Origin: Halieaceae bacterium
GTDB lineage: Bacteria > Pseudomonadota > Gammaproteobacteria > Pseudomonadales > Halieaceae
DNA: 37,133 bases
Assembly: GCA_016744355.1 (NCBI GenBank)
Contig: JADGEN010000029.1
Span: 1-37,133 of the forward strand
Reading direction: 5' to 3'
Part shown: positions 15,817 to 24,308 of the stretch, one piece after another
How the letters are laid out: every line of letters starts with the position of its first letter
Position numbering within the stretch: position 1 is the stretch's first letter
The notes under the pieces: generated by a model
What the model was told of the DNA's origin: nothing
Database searches by the model: none
The model's input: only the letters and a program-made list of their open reading frames with translations
Translations under genes and position numbers: made by a program

Positions 15817-18294
15817 ATGAACACTGGCACTCAGCAGATAAGCATTTGGCAGTATGTTCGCCTAAAATTTTCGTTGATACTACGTGCCATCCTACACATA
15901 TGGGTGCGTAGTAAAGTGTTTCCGGACCCACTTTCCAACTCGCAGATAAATTCTGACATCCCCGTTTGCTACGTAATGGACACAGATGCTCTCTCCTCCG
16001 TATTAATTTTAGACAAAGCTTGTGAACAGAATAGGCTGCCGCGCCCCCTATCCCCCATTGAAGGAATAAACAATACCGGGGGACGCGCCTGTGCTGCATT
16101 ACGTAAACTAAGTGGTTTTTTTGTACGACGGTACAGTACTCGGCGCAGTCCTAGAATAATCAGAAACCTGGTTGAAGCAGCTCTCCTGAACCCTAATTTT
16201 GAAGTACAACTTGTGCCCGTTTCGATCTTGGTAGGTCGCGCACCCGACAAAGAAAACTCAATTATCAAAGTTATTTTTTCCGAAGGTTGGTCAGTTGAGG
16301 GACGCCTAAGGAGACTATTCAGTACTTTTATAAATGGTCGTGACACCTGTGTCTATTACGGCCAACCCACTTCGCTTCGAGCACTTGTTGACGAGAAAAC
16401 CGATGCTGCTATTGCCGTACGTAAAGCCTGCCGTCTCATGCGCATGCAACTTCGCCAATCGCGCGAGACAGCCATTGGACCAGACCTGTCACATAGCCGC
16501 ACGATTGTTAAGCAAATAATTGATAGCGATCGTGTAAGAACAGCTCTGGCGGAAAAATCACAGTCCACAGGAAAGAGTGTCAAAAAATTACAGCAAGAAG
16601 CAGAGGTGGCAGTCCGGGAAATTTCTGCGAACTACTCATACACCGCAATCCGCCTCAGCGATGTAATACTCTCATGGTTCTGGAATAGAATATTTCAAGG
16701 AGTCGAGCTCAATCATTTTCAAAACTTTGAACAGAACTCGACAGGAAAGGAGATTATTTATGTGCCCTGCCATCGCAGCCATATCGACTATATGTTGCTG
16801 TCCTACCTTCTATACACCAATGGCCATGTGCCGCCACATATAGCCGCTGGATCAAACCTTAATTTACCATTTCTGGGGAAATTTCTTAGGCGGTGTGGTG
16901 CTTTCTTCCTCAGGAGAAGTTTTCGGGATGACTTGGTGTATGCCGCGATCTTCGACGAGTACCTTTCTACCATTCTGGCGCAGGGAGTTTCAGTAGAGTA
17001 CTTTATTGAAGGGGGCCGCTCTCGCACCGGCCGCCTACTTCCTCCAAAGGGCGGTATGCTGCAAATGACAGTACGTGCATACCTAGGCACGCCAAAGAGA
17101 CCTATTATCTTCCAGCCAGTTTATATCGGTTATGAGCAACTGGTAGAGGGCAGCTCCTACATCTCAGAACTCAGTGGTAAGGAGAAAAAGTCCGAATCGC
17201 TGAGTGATTTGTTTAGTGTGTTTGGTATTCTTCGACGAAATTACGGCAAAGTACATGTCAATTTTGGCGAGCCGATACATTTGGATGCTCTGCTGGAGAG
17301 TGCGGCCCCCAACTGGCGTACTCAGGAACTCAAAGAAAAACCAGCGTGGCTGCCCTCTGTTGTGGATACACTGGCTTCATCTATTATGACCAACATAAAT
17401 GGTGCCGCTGACGTAAACCCCATCAATCTCCTGGCTATCTGTCTTCTAGCAACGACTAAACACGCCCTACCCCGACAGGACCTGGAGCTCCAGATAGAAC
17501 TGTGTCTCAGTCTCCTCAAATTGTCTCCGTCAAATAACATGGTGACTATTACAGAATTAAACGCGCATGAAATAGTCAATTATGGCGAACAACTAGGCGT
17601 GATCGAGACACGTAAACATACACTGGGAGATATTATATTCGTACCGGAAAAAGCGGCTGTGCAGCTCACCTATTTTCGCAATAACGTGGCGCACCTGTTT
17701 GCCGTTCCCTCTTTTCTAGCCAGTTGCTTCCTTATTCGCAATGAAATACTTCGCTCCCGAGTGCTACGACAATTCACCCTAATCTACCCGTACTTGCAGA
17801 AGGAACTGTTCCTGCCCTGGAGTTATTCGGATGCAAGGCAGACTCTCACCCACTATATTTCGGTTTTTGAATCGCTGGAGTTGATTCGCGGCAAGCGAAC
17901 ACTGAAGCGGGCCGAGGGCGGTAGCCAGGGTGCTGCAAGCCTCGGGTTACTAGGCAGAGGTTTATTGCAGACCTTTGAGCGCTACCTAATCACAGTTTCA
18001 GTGTTGGTACATAAGGGATCTGGAGTTTTGTCTTCCGACGAACTGGAAAAACTGTGTATACTATATGCGCAGCGTATTTCACTCCTACACGAGTTCGATG
18101 CGCCAGAGTTCTACGACAAAACTCTATTCAGAGAGTTCATTAGTAATCTATCTCAAACCGGGATTCTGTCAGAAAACGGTGACGGAAAACTCGAGTTTGA
18201 TGATGCACTTAGAATAATTTCTGAGGACGCGAAATTAGTGATGAGCACTGAACTGAGACACGGAATCATTCAAGTGGCCTCGGGAAATGACTGA
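15817..18294 (+). CDS. plsB: Glycerol-3-phosphate 1-O-acyltransferase
   Basis: PlsB is the inner-membrane enzyme that transfers an acyl group from acyl-ACP or acyl-CoA to position 1 of glycerol 3-phosphate, the first step of phospholipid synthesis. The 825-residue length fits the family (E. coli 807). The acyltransferase block I HX4D is HRSHID at 319-324. Block II is GAFFLRRSF, block III is EGGRSRTGR at 398-406, and block IV is IFQPVYIGYE. The N-terminal part contains the usual GRAPDKENS region. This gene matters because plsX, the entry to the alternative PlsX/PlsY route, is missing from its usual site in this window. The next gene begins right after the stop. Confidence 0.97.
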   Translation: MNTGTQQISIWQYVRLKFSLILRAILHIWVRSKVFPDPLSNSQINSDIPVCYVMDTDALSSVLILDKACEQNRLPRPLSPIEGINNTGGRACAALRKLSGFFVRRYSTRRSPRIIRNLVEAALLNPNFEVQLVPVSILVGRAPDKENSIIKVIFSEGWSVEGRLRRLFSTFINGRDTCVYYGQPTSLRALVDEKTDAAIAVRKACRLMRMQLRQSRETAIGPDLSHSRTIVKQIIDSDRVRTALAEKSQSTGKSVKKLQQEAEVAVREISANYSYTAIRLSDVILSWFWNRIFQGVELNHFQNFEQNSTGKEIIYVPCHRSHIDYMLLSYLLYTNGHVPPHIAAGSNLNLPFLGKFLRRCGAFFLRRSFRDDLVYAAIFDEYLSTILAQGVSVEYFIEGGRSRTGRLLPPKGGMLQMTVRAYLGTPKRPIIFQPVYIGYEQLVEGSSYISELSGKEKKSESLSDLFSVFGILRRNYGKVHVNFGEPIHLDALLESAAPNWRTQELKEKPAWLPSVVDTLASSIMTNINGAADVNPINLLAICLLATTKHALPRQDLELQIELCLSLLKLSPSNNMVTITELNAHEIVNYGEQLGVIETRKHTLGDIIFVPEKAAVQLTYFRNNVAHLFAVPSFLASCFLIRNEILRSRVLRQFTLIYPYLQKELFLPWSYSDARQTLTHYISVFESLELIRGKRTLKRAEGGSQGAASLGLLGRGLLQTFERYLITVSVLVHKGSGVLSSDELEKLCILYAQRISLLHEFDAPEFYDKTLFREFISNLSQTGILSENGDGKLEFDDALRIISEDAKLVMSTELRHGIIQVASGND

Positions 18295-18336
18295 ATGCGA
18301 AAAACTGAGCCAAATACTTCAATGAGGATCACTTCA

Positions 18337-18954
18337 ATGCCTGTTCGTCTAAGTACATTACTAGCATCTTTCCTGGTTACATCCATGTTTACATTTGCCT
18401 CGGCTGCTTACGCTTCGAGCGTGGTACAGCGATCCATTGTGGGAATTATCGAACAGTCCCCGTTGGTCTTCGAAGGAAAAGTGACAGCGATTAATGTAGA
18501 GGAAAACGGTAAGAGGATATTTACCTGGGTCACCTTTGATGTGTTGGATGTAGTAAAGGGCAGTTATTCTGAATCACAAATCCACCTACGCTACACCGGT
18601 GGCAGTTCGGGCGGCAAAACCTTAACCGTGGTCGATCAGACCATACCGAGCTTCGGGGAACACGGCATTTATTTTTTATAATCTCTGGACAACCGCACAG
18701 TCCATCCTCTGAAAGGCTGGGGCCAAGGGCACTTTATTCTTGAGCCCGACCCGGCGACTGGAGAACTTAATGTTTTAAACAGCCAACAAAAGATGATAAC
18801 AGGCCTTTCGACTCTCAAGGTAGGCCACGTAAAAAAGTTGGACGCCAAGACCGCTGCGGGCGTTAAAACCACGAGAAAAAGCGAGGCAGATGGAGGGAGT
18901 AGAACGCTCACTCGCCGCGAGTTCAAACAGTTTATCACGGAGGTGGCGAAATGA
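18337..18954 (+). pseudogene. Secreted NTR/TIMP-like protein gene interrupted by an in-frame stop
   Basis: An ATG at 18337 with GAGGA 8 nt upstream begins a protein with a clear signal peptide (MPVRLSTLLASFLVTSMFTF, then ASAAYA). A beta-rich domain follows: SPLVFEGKVTAI, FTWVTFDVLDVVKGS, IHLRYTGGSSGG, GEHGIYFL. A TAA at 18679-18681 ends it, but the same frame stays open for 90 more codons (SLDNRTVHPLKGWGQGHFIL onward) to a TGA at 18952-18954, which overlaps the protease ATG by 4 bp. One base change (for example GAA to TAA) would explain it. An upstream in-frame ATG abuts the plsB stop at 18295. The pattern 'VFEGKV...VVKG...YxGG' recalls NTR/TIMP-type OB folds, but no cysteines are present, so this likeness is only suggestive. 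Sequencing error, pseudogene or readthrough are all possible. Confidence 0.75.
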
Positions 18955-20087
18955 TTTCTGTCCAGAGATGTTTGGCGACCCTCACGATTACACTGGTGTT
19001 TTCTGCGAGCACTGCATCCGCCTTCGAAGTTTCAGGATTCCGCTGGATCGACTCTTTGGCGGTAATCGGTGTAGATATTGATGGCACCAGTCCTTCAGGG
19101 GGTACTTGGGACGCGGAGTTTATTGACGCCACCAACCTTTGGAATGACGTCGTCCCAGGGTTTCGATTCGAAACTTCAGATCAGCATTCAAACCCTTGTG
19201 CCGGATTTTTTTTCCCCGACGGAACAATTCCGTTCCCTGAAGACTATCGACAAGGAGTGGGCTTCTCTCCAACAGACTGTGGCCTATCTTGGGGCGGGGG
19301 TACTCTAGCTATCACATATATATTTACTGATGGAATCACGGGAGGCGCTATAGACGCCGATATCATATTCAATAGCAATATCGCGTGGGATGTCTACAGC
19401 GGGCCAATTCAAAATGAATACGTTGATTTCAGGCGCGTTGCGGCGCATGAATTGGGACACTTTGCGGGGCTTAACCATGTAGTTGATGGGCAAGCATTGA
19501 TGCACCCTTGGGCCCTGTCTGCCGAAAAGCCAACCGCTGATGATATTGCCGGTTTAAATGCGCTCTATCCGGAGGAAACCGTACTGGAACCGATTCGTGT
19601 CTCCCTGGAGGAACCGGTAGATAACCTCGTCCACGGCGGCATTGGAAATCTGCGTGGCTGGGCCGTCGCAACAACTGGGGTAGTGAAAGTAGAAATATAC
19701 ATAGACGGCGAGTACATGTTTGATGCGCCATTTGGCGGTGACCGAACGGACGTAGGCGGCCAGTTCCCGGATTTTCCAGACGCAGAGCAATCAGGCTTTT
19801 CTCTCGCCTATGGCTACTCAAACCTCAGTACAGGTACGCATACGATTACAGCCCGTGCATTCGACAAGCTAGGCGACTTTAAGGATTCGAGTTCTACATT
19901 CTCGATTGTGTCGTTTCACAAAGACTTTATCCCCTCCACCGATACGATAGAGACAGGTCAGGCAGTCATGACATCGGGTGGAGACGAAATACTACTTAAA
20001 AATGTAACGATTGACGGGCATCCCTACGACCTGACATTAAAATGGCGCACTGCTGAACAGGGTTTTGAGATTATTGAAATACGCTGA
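18951..20087 (+). CDS. Secreted matrixin-family zinc metalloprotease with Ig-like C-terminal domain
   Basis: The 378-residue product has a signal peptide (cleavage near residue 24, ...STASA/FEVSG) and so is exported. The metzincin zinc motif HELGHFAGLNH is at 166-176, followed by ALMHPW, which provides the Met-turn. The catalytic domain spans about 25-205 and contains two cysteines (NPCAGF, PTDCGLSW). Residues about 207-325 form an Ig-like beta domain (LRGWAVATTGVVKVEIYIDG, TGTHTITARAFDKLGDF), common in secreted bacterial proteins. A short tail follows. The start overlaps the end of the upstream interrupted gene by ATGA, so translation was probably coupled. The substrate is unknown. Confidence 0.87.
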   Translation: MISVQRCLATLTITLVFSASTASAFEVSGFRWIDSLAVIGVDIDGTSPSGGTWDAEFIDATNLWNDVVPGFRFETSDQHSNPCAGFFFPDGTIPFPEDYRQGVGFSPTDCGLSWGGGTLAITYIFTDGITGGAIDADIIFNSNIAWDVYSGPIQNEYVDFRRVAAHELGHFAGLNHVVDGQALMHPWALSAEKPTADDIAGLNALYPEETVLEPIRVSLEEPVDNLVHGGIGNLRGWAVATTGVVKVEIYIDGEYMFDAPFGGDRTDVGGQFPDFPDAEQSGFSLAYGYSNLSTGTHTITARAFDKLGDFKDSSSTFSIVSFHKDFIPSTDTIETGQAVMTSGGDEILLKNVTIDGHPYDLTLKWRTAEQGFEIIEIR

Positions 20088-20141
20088 AGAACCGGCTTCG
20101 TGCGGCTGCTACATTTCAAACCTATAGATTGTTAGCGCGAC

Positions 20142-20161
20142 GGGGACTTTTCGAAAACCCC
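20142..20161 (-). terminator. Possible stem-loop after tRNA-Leu
   Basis: GGGG and CCCC flank a TTTTCGAAAA core. The stem lies about 10 nt past the tRNA-Leu CCA end on the minus strand. There is no good T run, so its role as a terminator is uncertain. Confidence 0.35.
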
Positions 20162-20170
20162 TGTAATTAA

Positions 20171-20257
20171 TGGTGCCCGGAGCCGGAATCGAACCGGCAC
20201 GACCGTTAAGTCGCAAGATTTTAAGTCTTGTGTGTCTACCAATTTCACCATCCGGGC
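20171..20257 (-). tRNA. leuZ: tRNA-Leu (anticodon UAA)
   Basis: The 87-nt class II tRNA has the acceptor GCCCGG(A) pairing to (T)CCGGGC and an encoded CCA. The anticodon loop CTTAAAA carries TAA (20221-20223) on a CAAGA/TCTTG stem. There is a long variable arm and a GGTTCGATT T-loop. In E. coli and Pseudomonas the leuZ equivalent directly follows glyW-cysT. Here it is on the same strand but about 4 kb away from tRNA-Cys, so I use the symbol by synteny. Confidence 0.96.
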
Positions 20258-20301
20258 TGGACGGGAACTCAATCAAACCTGTGCCCCTGAAAGGCGGCGG
20301 A

Positions 20302-20332
20302 ATCATAGCATATTATTGCCTGAAAGAGGCAA
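20302..20332 (-). promoter_or_regulatory. Possible separate promoter for tRNA-Leu
   Basis: On the minus strand TTGCCT (20327-20332) and TATGAT (20302-20307) are 19 nt apart, followed by a GC-rich TCCGCCGCC discriminator typical of stable RNA promoters. The -35 overlaps a TTGCCT/AGGCAA hairpin. Spacing is long, so confidence is modest. Confidence 0.4.
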
Positions 20333-20390
20333 GCGTCTGCGCAGTCGTGATACACTTTAATTCTAATAATTTTTAAGTTCAGGACATCGT

Positions 20391-21743
20391 ATGGCTTCCT
20401 CCCGCGGAGAATTTAGTTCCCGATTTGGCTTTATTATGGCAGCAGCAGGCAGCGCTGTAGGCTTGGGGAATATATGGGGCTTTCCTACTCAGGCCGCCAG
20501 TAACGGCGGTGCGGCCTTTCTTCTTGTTTATCTGGTGCTTGCATTCACCCTCGCATACCCTGCGCTAATGGCCGAGCTCGTCATAGGCAGGCACGCGCAC
20601 GCCAATGCGGTAAGAGCACTCCGGTTAATCTCTACTGGTCCCAAATCGCGATTCGTTGGTGGAGCAACAGGTATCATAGGATTTATAGTTGCCAGCCTGA
20701 TTCTCAGTTTTTATGCTATCGTCGCGGGCTGGATGATCGCGTTTTGTCTGTCGTCCGCAACGGCGCTATTGGGGTTTGATGACGCTAGCACCTGGTTAAG
20801 CAGCTTTAGCCTCGAAGGTAATCTGTTCTTCATGCTCGCATTTTTGGCCCTTACTGTTGGCATAATTTCCCGCGGCGTACAAGATGGCATAGAGCGCTGG
20901 TCCAGCCGATTAATGCCCGTTTTATTGGTAACGTTGGTGCTCCTTGTTCTTTATGTTCTCTCCCTGGAAGGAGCCTCTGAAGGGCTAAAAGTGTATCTCC
21001 TTCCCGACTTCAGTCGCGCCCTGGAACCCAGCCTAATTATAAGCGCTCTCGGATCGGCATTCTTCTCGCTGTCTCTGGGCGTAGGCACAATGCTGATATA
21101 TGGTTCCTACATCAGTGACAAGGAGAACCTACCCGTACTCGGTGGCATGGTGACTCTGGTCGATATCCTCATCGCGGTTGTATCCGGATTCCTGATTATC
21201 CCTGCCATGTATGTGGCCCTTCACAATGGCGTGGAGATTTTTGACAGCACTGGTGCACTAATATCGGAGGACACATTGATATTCACCGTGCTGCCCGGGT
21301 TGTTCTCCACTATGGGTATGGCTGGAACCATTGTTTCCTTCTCATTCTTTTTTCTGATGAGCATAGCAGCGCTTACCTCATCCATCTCCATGCTTGAAGT
21401 GCCAGTGGCATACACGATTGAAGAGCACGGAGTTGAAAGGAAAACATCAGTTATGGCGATTGGCCTGATGATTGCTCTGGCTAGTACCGTAATACTATTT
21501 AACTTCGACACGTTATTTGGTTTGGTTGTGGCGATTTCTACGCGCTATGCCCAGCCGTTGTTAGGATTTATTTTTTGCGTGTATGCGGGCTGGATTTGGC
21601 ACCGTAATAGAGTCCTGAAAGAATTACGCAAAGGCAGCGAAGATGTCGAAAATACGCTGTTCTGGAAAATATGGCCTTGGTATGTGCGCCTTGTTTGCCC
21701 CATGATTATTATGGGAATCTTTATTCAAAGCATTTTTGGCTAG
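20391..21743 (+). CDS. Sodium-dependent transporter of the NSS (SNF/LeuT) family
   Basis: NSS proteins are inner-membrane symporters that use Na+ to import amino acids or related amines. The 450-residue product begins SRGEFSSRFGFIMAAAGSAVGLGNIWGFP, the strongly conserved first helix with the unwound substrate/Na+ site. NGGAAFLLVYL and AYPALMAELVIGR follow. The hydrophobic profile fits the 11-helix layout of many bacterial members such as MhsT and TnaT. The substrate cannot be told. It is the first gene of the block separating tRNA-Leu from tRNA-Cys and is convergent with the LEA14-like gene. Confidence 0.93.
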   Translation: MASSRGEFSSRFGFIMAAAGSAVGLGNIWGFPTQAASNGGAAFLLVYLVLAFTLAYPALMAELVIGRHAHANAVRALRLISTGPKSRFVGGATGIIGFIVASLILSFYAIVAGWMIAFCLSSATALLGFDDASTWLSSFSLEGNLFFMLAFLALTVGIISRGVQDGIERWSSRLMPVLLVTLVLLVLYVLSLEGASEGLKVYLLPDFSRALEPSLIISALGSAFFSLSLGVGTMLIYGSYISDKENLPVLGGMVTLVDILIAVVSGFLIIPAMYVALHNGVEIFDSTGALISEDTLIFTVLPGLFSTMGMAGTIVSFSFFFLMSIAALTSSISMLEVPVAYTIEEHGVERKTSVMAIGLMIALASTVILFNFDTLFGLVVAISTRYAQPLLGFIFCVYAGWIWHRNRVLKELRKGSEDVENTLFWKIWPWYVRLVCPMIIMGIFIQSIFG

Positions 21744-21757
21744 CACTTCGCGAAGAC

Positions 21758-21793
21758 CCGGCGTCGCTAACTATTTCAAATCTAGCACGCCGG
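21758..21793. other. Inverted repeat at the convergent 3' ends of the NSS and LEA14-like genes
   Basis: CCGGCGT (21758-21764) and ACGCCGG (21787-21793) flank 22 nt that contain a further short GCTA/TAGC pairing. A CTTCGCGAAG palindrome lies just left of it. It may protect or end both transcripts, but there is no T run on either side. Confidence 0.4.
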
Positions 21794-22226
21794 TTTCTTC
21801 CACGCGCTGTGTAGGGATAAATCCGTTAAAATCGATCTTTGCGGAAAAACGATAATCCAGAGCATCGGCAGTGCTTTTGCCCAAACCTGCAAGTAAGCGT
21901 AAGAACTGAAAGAGGTTAATTCCGGCTTCCAGGGTTACTATTTCTTCGCTGTAACCTTCTATAACAGGCACTTCGTTTGTCACACCACTGAGCAACTCCC
22001 GGTCCAACACTTCTATCGAATAACTAATACCCGCAATATCCAGAGTTTGTTTATTCGGATTAGTTACGCGAAGCTTTATTTTAAAACGCGGGCCGCCACC
22101 TGAAGACGGCAGGCCCTCTACGCTCTCGACGGTTACTTTAGGCGGATCCATTTCGGGAGAAATGCTTGCACAACCTGCAGTCGCCAAAACACCTATCATC
22201 AAAGTAATAAATAATCTCTTGTTCAC
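21771..22226 (-). CDS. LEA14-like (LEA type 2 family) lipoprotein
   Basis: The 151-residue product has an N-terminal signal with a lipobox-like ATAGC, so Cys19 would be lipidated; the residue at -3 is Thr, slightly off consensus. The rest is one beta-sandwich domain of the LEA14/WHy type. It contains PKVTVESVEGLP, FKIKLRVTNPNKQTLDIAGISYSIEVLDRELL and VPVIEGYSEEIVTLEA, which show the NPN motif and strand pattern of that family. Bacterial members are usually envelope lipoproteins of unknown role. It is oriented opposite to its neighbours within the split tRNA cluster. Confidence 0.8.
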   Translation of the reverse strand: MNKRLFITLMIGVLATAGCASISPEMDPPKVTVESVEGLPSSGGGPRFKIKLRVTNPNKQTLDIAGISYSIEVLDRELLSGVTNEVPVIEGYSEEIVTLEAGINLFQFLRLLAGLGKSTADALDYRFSAKIDFNGFIPTQRVEETGVLDLK

Positions 22227-22351
22227 TCAGCTTCCCCACTATTTTCTATCAGTCTACCCCACATATTACCAACCGGCACTATCTGGACCCTACCCGTCTT
22301 ATGTTCGCAAATCGCTATCAACTCCCGTATTATTTTATCTTTGATATATAT

Positions 22352-22879
22352 ATGAGGCTAAAGGATCAGGTGGCACGTTTTATTGGTATATTTATTCTGG
22401 TTCTTTCACTACTTTTTGGGCTGGAAATGCTCACACCCGTGCACGCTGGTATTATTGAGCCGTTTACGGGCTTTATCGCCACGCTAAGTGCCTGGATAAT
22501 CACACCTTTTGATGACGCTGTAATTGCTTACGGGCGCGTTCTGCGCGATGGAACCAATGGCTTTGCAGTGTCCATCGAAGCAGGGTGCAACGGTGTGGAA
22601 GCGACAATTGTACTGATTGCTGCAGTCCTGGCATTCCCGGCAACTTGGGTGCAACGCGTACAGGCGATAACTCTGGGGTTCCTGGCCATTCAAGTTGCCA
22701 ATCTTCTACGTATAATCAGCCTCTTTTACCTGGGACAGTGGGACATCGATATCTTTAACTGGGTACACCTCTATCTCTGGCCAGTGCTTATTATGTTGGA
22801 TGTGCTATTCGTTTTTATCCTCTATCTCCGTTACATTTCGAAGCCTGACGATCAAATGGAGTTGAATTCTCCCGCATGA
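22352..22879 (+). CDS. xrtH: Exosortase H (XrtH)
   Basis: Exosortases are multi-pass inner-membrane cysteine enzymes that process proteins bearing a C-terminal sorting tag. The XrtH subfamily is paired with the IPTL-CTERM tag. From ATG 22352 the protein has 175 residues. The catalytic Cys79 is in EAGCNGVEA, the conserved Arg120 in NLLRI, and His139 in FNWVHLYLWP. The frame is open from an ATG at 22301, but those 17 residues do not look like the family start; neither start has a good ribosome site. It overlaps the next gene by ATGA. No IPTL-CTERM protein is visible in this window, so its substrates must lie elsewhere. Confidence 0.88.
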   Translation: MRLKDQVARFIGIFILVLSLLFGLEMLTPVHAGIIEPFTGFIATLSAWIITPFDDAVIAYGRVLRDGTNGFAVSIEAGCNGVEATIVLIAAVLAFPATWVQRVQAITLGFLAIQVANLLRIISLFYLGQWDIDIFNWVHLYLWPVLIMLDVLFVFILYLRYISKPDDQMELNSPA

Positions 22880-23517
22880 CAGACGAGGGCAGTAAACTAG
22901 AATCAAAAAAGCCAAAACTCTATCACTTTGTCGGTCTGATATTTTTGTGGTTAATACCCTGCTTTGTAGTCTGGTTTTCATCGAGAGGGGCTTGGGCCTT
23001 TCCAGCGGTGTGGGTAAATAATTTATTACTCACCTTTACGCTACCTGACATTGTCCACAGTTTTGATAGCGCGGGCCCTCAGGCTCTATTGACAACGCAC
23101 TTCGGAGAACTCGATGGTGACATTGTTTCGGCACGGCTCGCGGGTTACCGCTTGGCTTTCCCCATCAACACTCGAATTTTGAGTTACTCATTGCCCTTTT
23201 ACGCTGCGCTTCACTTTGCCACAGAGACAACTGCCGGAGCGGGAACAGGAGGCAATAATTACCTCAAGTTCGGGAAAGGGCTTTTGATCCTCTACCCACT
23301 GTTGATTCTGGGCATGATTTCAATAAATCTAAAAAATTTGATGCTCGGTTTGGGAGGAGCTTTTGTGGAAAGCGGCAGCGCGGCAGGATCTGCTATCGCC
23401 ATGATGTACCAACTGAGCACCCTGATGATCCCCCCACTAGCACCCATCCTGATTTGGGCCTGGCAATCTAAGGATAGCCCACTACTTCAACAGTTTTTGA
23501 CCAAAAGCAGGACTTAA
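22876..23517 (+). CDS. Exosortase H-associated membrane protein
   Basis: The 213-residue product has a short hydrophilic N-terminus, a first membrane helix at about 18-36, and an outer loop of about 90 residues. Two or three more helices follow (from about 135, and again near 175-200). The 4-bp overlap with xrtH means the two are translated together. A membrane partner of this kind follows xrtH in other bacteria, from memory, but its role is not known. The composition is hydrophobic with no recognisable catalytic motif. The call rests mainly on position and topology. Confidence 0.68.
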   Translation: MTDEGSKLESKKPKLYHFVGLIFLWLIPCFVVWFSSRGAWAFPAVWVNNLLLTFTLPDIVHSFDSAGPQALLTTHFGELDGDIVSARLAGYRLAFPINTRILSYSLPFYAALHFATETTAGAGTGGNNYLKFGKGLLILYPLLILGMISINLKNLMLGLGGAFVESGSAAGSAIAMMYQLSTLMIPPLAPILIWAWQSKDSPLLQQFLTKSRT

Positions 23518-23535
23518 GATAATGCAGTTACGCAG

Positions 23536-23700
23536 CTAGGGCCTCTTTGTCTGCGTAGACGCAAAAAATACAGCGTAGCCAACACTTCCAAGGAAAAATA
23601 CCGCTGCCACCCAATCGCCAGACTGCAAGAATATATAGGCCGAAAATGCCGCCATCGCAGCGGCAAAAAATAAACCTAGTAAACGACTTAAACTCGACAT
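23536..23700 (-). CDS. Small two-helix membrane protein, unknown function
   Basis: I do not recognise this protein. From ATG 23700 it is 54 residues: MSSLSRLLG, then two hydrophobic helices (about 8-24 and 32-48) separated by QSGDW, and a polar TQTKRP tail. The frame extends upstream to 23787, but those residues are not hydrophobic and look non-coding. No strong Shine-Dalgarno is present. It may be a real small inner-membrane protein, but support is limited to topology. Confidence 0.5.
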   Translation of the reverse strand: MSSLSRLLGLFFAAAMAAFSAYIFLQSGDWVAAVFFLGSVGYAVFFASTQTKRP

Positions 23701-23846
23701 AGTAACCACTACTTCTTGCTGTTCTTGGAGAAAGGCATTAATAATAGCATGAGGGTAGATCGAGTGGCGCCATACGTGGCCCGTCATCCTTCAAGCCAAC
23801 CAGGCTTGACCTAGTGCGCCAGATGCACCCCTCAAATTATAATGTT

Positions 23847-24065
23847 TCACCGCTTAAGACCCCAGCTCAGTGCTAAGTACTGCTCATCATAGTCCTGGCG
23901 ACTTGCGGCGACTGATACCGCTTCCGCGATAATGCGGTGAACCTCATTGAGCTGCTCATCGTAATCTCTGGGCTTGTCATTGGTACGCATATGCAGCAGC
24001 TCCTGACGCCTGTCCAGCGCAGCCTGGAAACGTTCTACAGAGTGGGAATTAATTTCGATCATCAT
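23847..24065 (-). CDS. Small conserved-looking acidic helical protein, unknown function
   Basis: The 72-residue product from ATG 24065 (or 24062) has an excellent AAGGAGAT ribosome site 8 nt upstream, which fixes the start; the frame continues further upstream without one. The sequence (IEINSHSVERFQAALDRRQELL, then DEQLNEVHRIIAEAVSVAASRQDYDEQYLALSWGLKR) predicts alpha helices with many charged residues and no membrane segment. No family is recognised. It lies between the small membrane protein and tRNA-Cys on the same strand. The 156 bp to tRNA-Cys hold nothing else I can support. Confidence 0.65.
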   Translation of the reverse strand: MMIEINSHSVERFQAALDRRQELLHMRTNDKPRDYDEQLNEVHRIIAEAVSVAASRQDYDEQYLALSWGLKR

Positions 24066-24221
24066 CGCAATATCTCCTTTTAACAAAAGATACTGCACAG
24101 AAATAATGTGAGACATGGCCTGGGACGACAGTCAATAGGCCGATCGCGCCAGCTGCGCGTATTGCTTAAACTGGATATCAGGTTTTACTGGCTGGACGCC
24201 GCGTTTTTACTGGGAATTTAA

Positions 24222-24295
24222 TGGAGGCTCGAGCCGGAATCGAACCGGCGTAAACGGAGTTGCAGTCCGCTGCATAACCACTCTACCATCGAGCC
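24222..24295 (-). tRNA. cysT: tRNA-Cys (anticodon GCA)
   Basis: The 74-nt gene has acceptor GGCTCGA pairing with TCGAGCC, discriminator U, and encoded CCA. The anticodon loop CTGCAAC carries GCA, and the T-loop is GGTTCGATT. It lies 13 nt after tRNA-Gly in the same transcript, the glyW-cysT arrangement of E. coli and Pseudomonas. No clear terminator follows it, and the expected tRNA-Leu is missing here. Confidence 0.96.
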
Positions 24296-24308
24296 TTAAT
24301 TGTGCGCT

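Noticed and set aside
20316..20332. TTGCCT-GAAAG-AGGCAA hairpin as a terminator
   Set aside because: No T run follows on either strand, and the stem overlaps a possible tRNA-Leu promoter.
20258..24221. The block splitting the tRNA cluster as a mobile element
   Set aside because: No integrase, transposase, terminal repeats or target duplication were seen; only ordinary genes.
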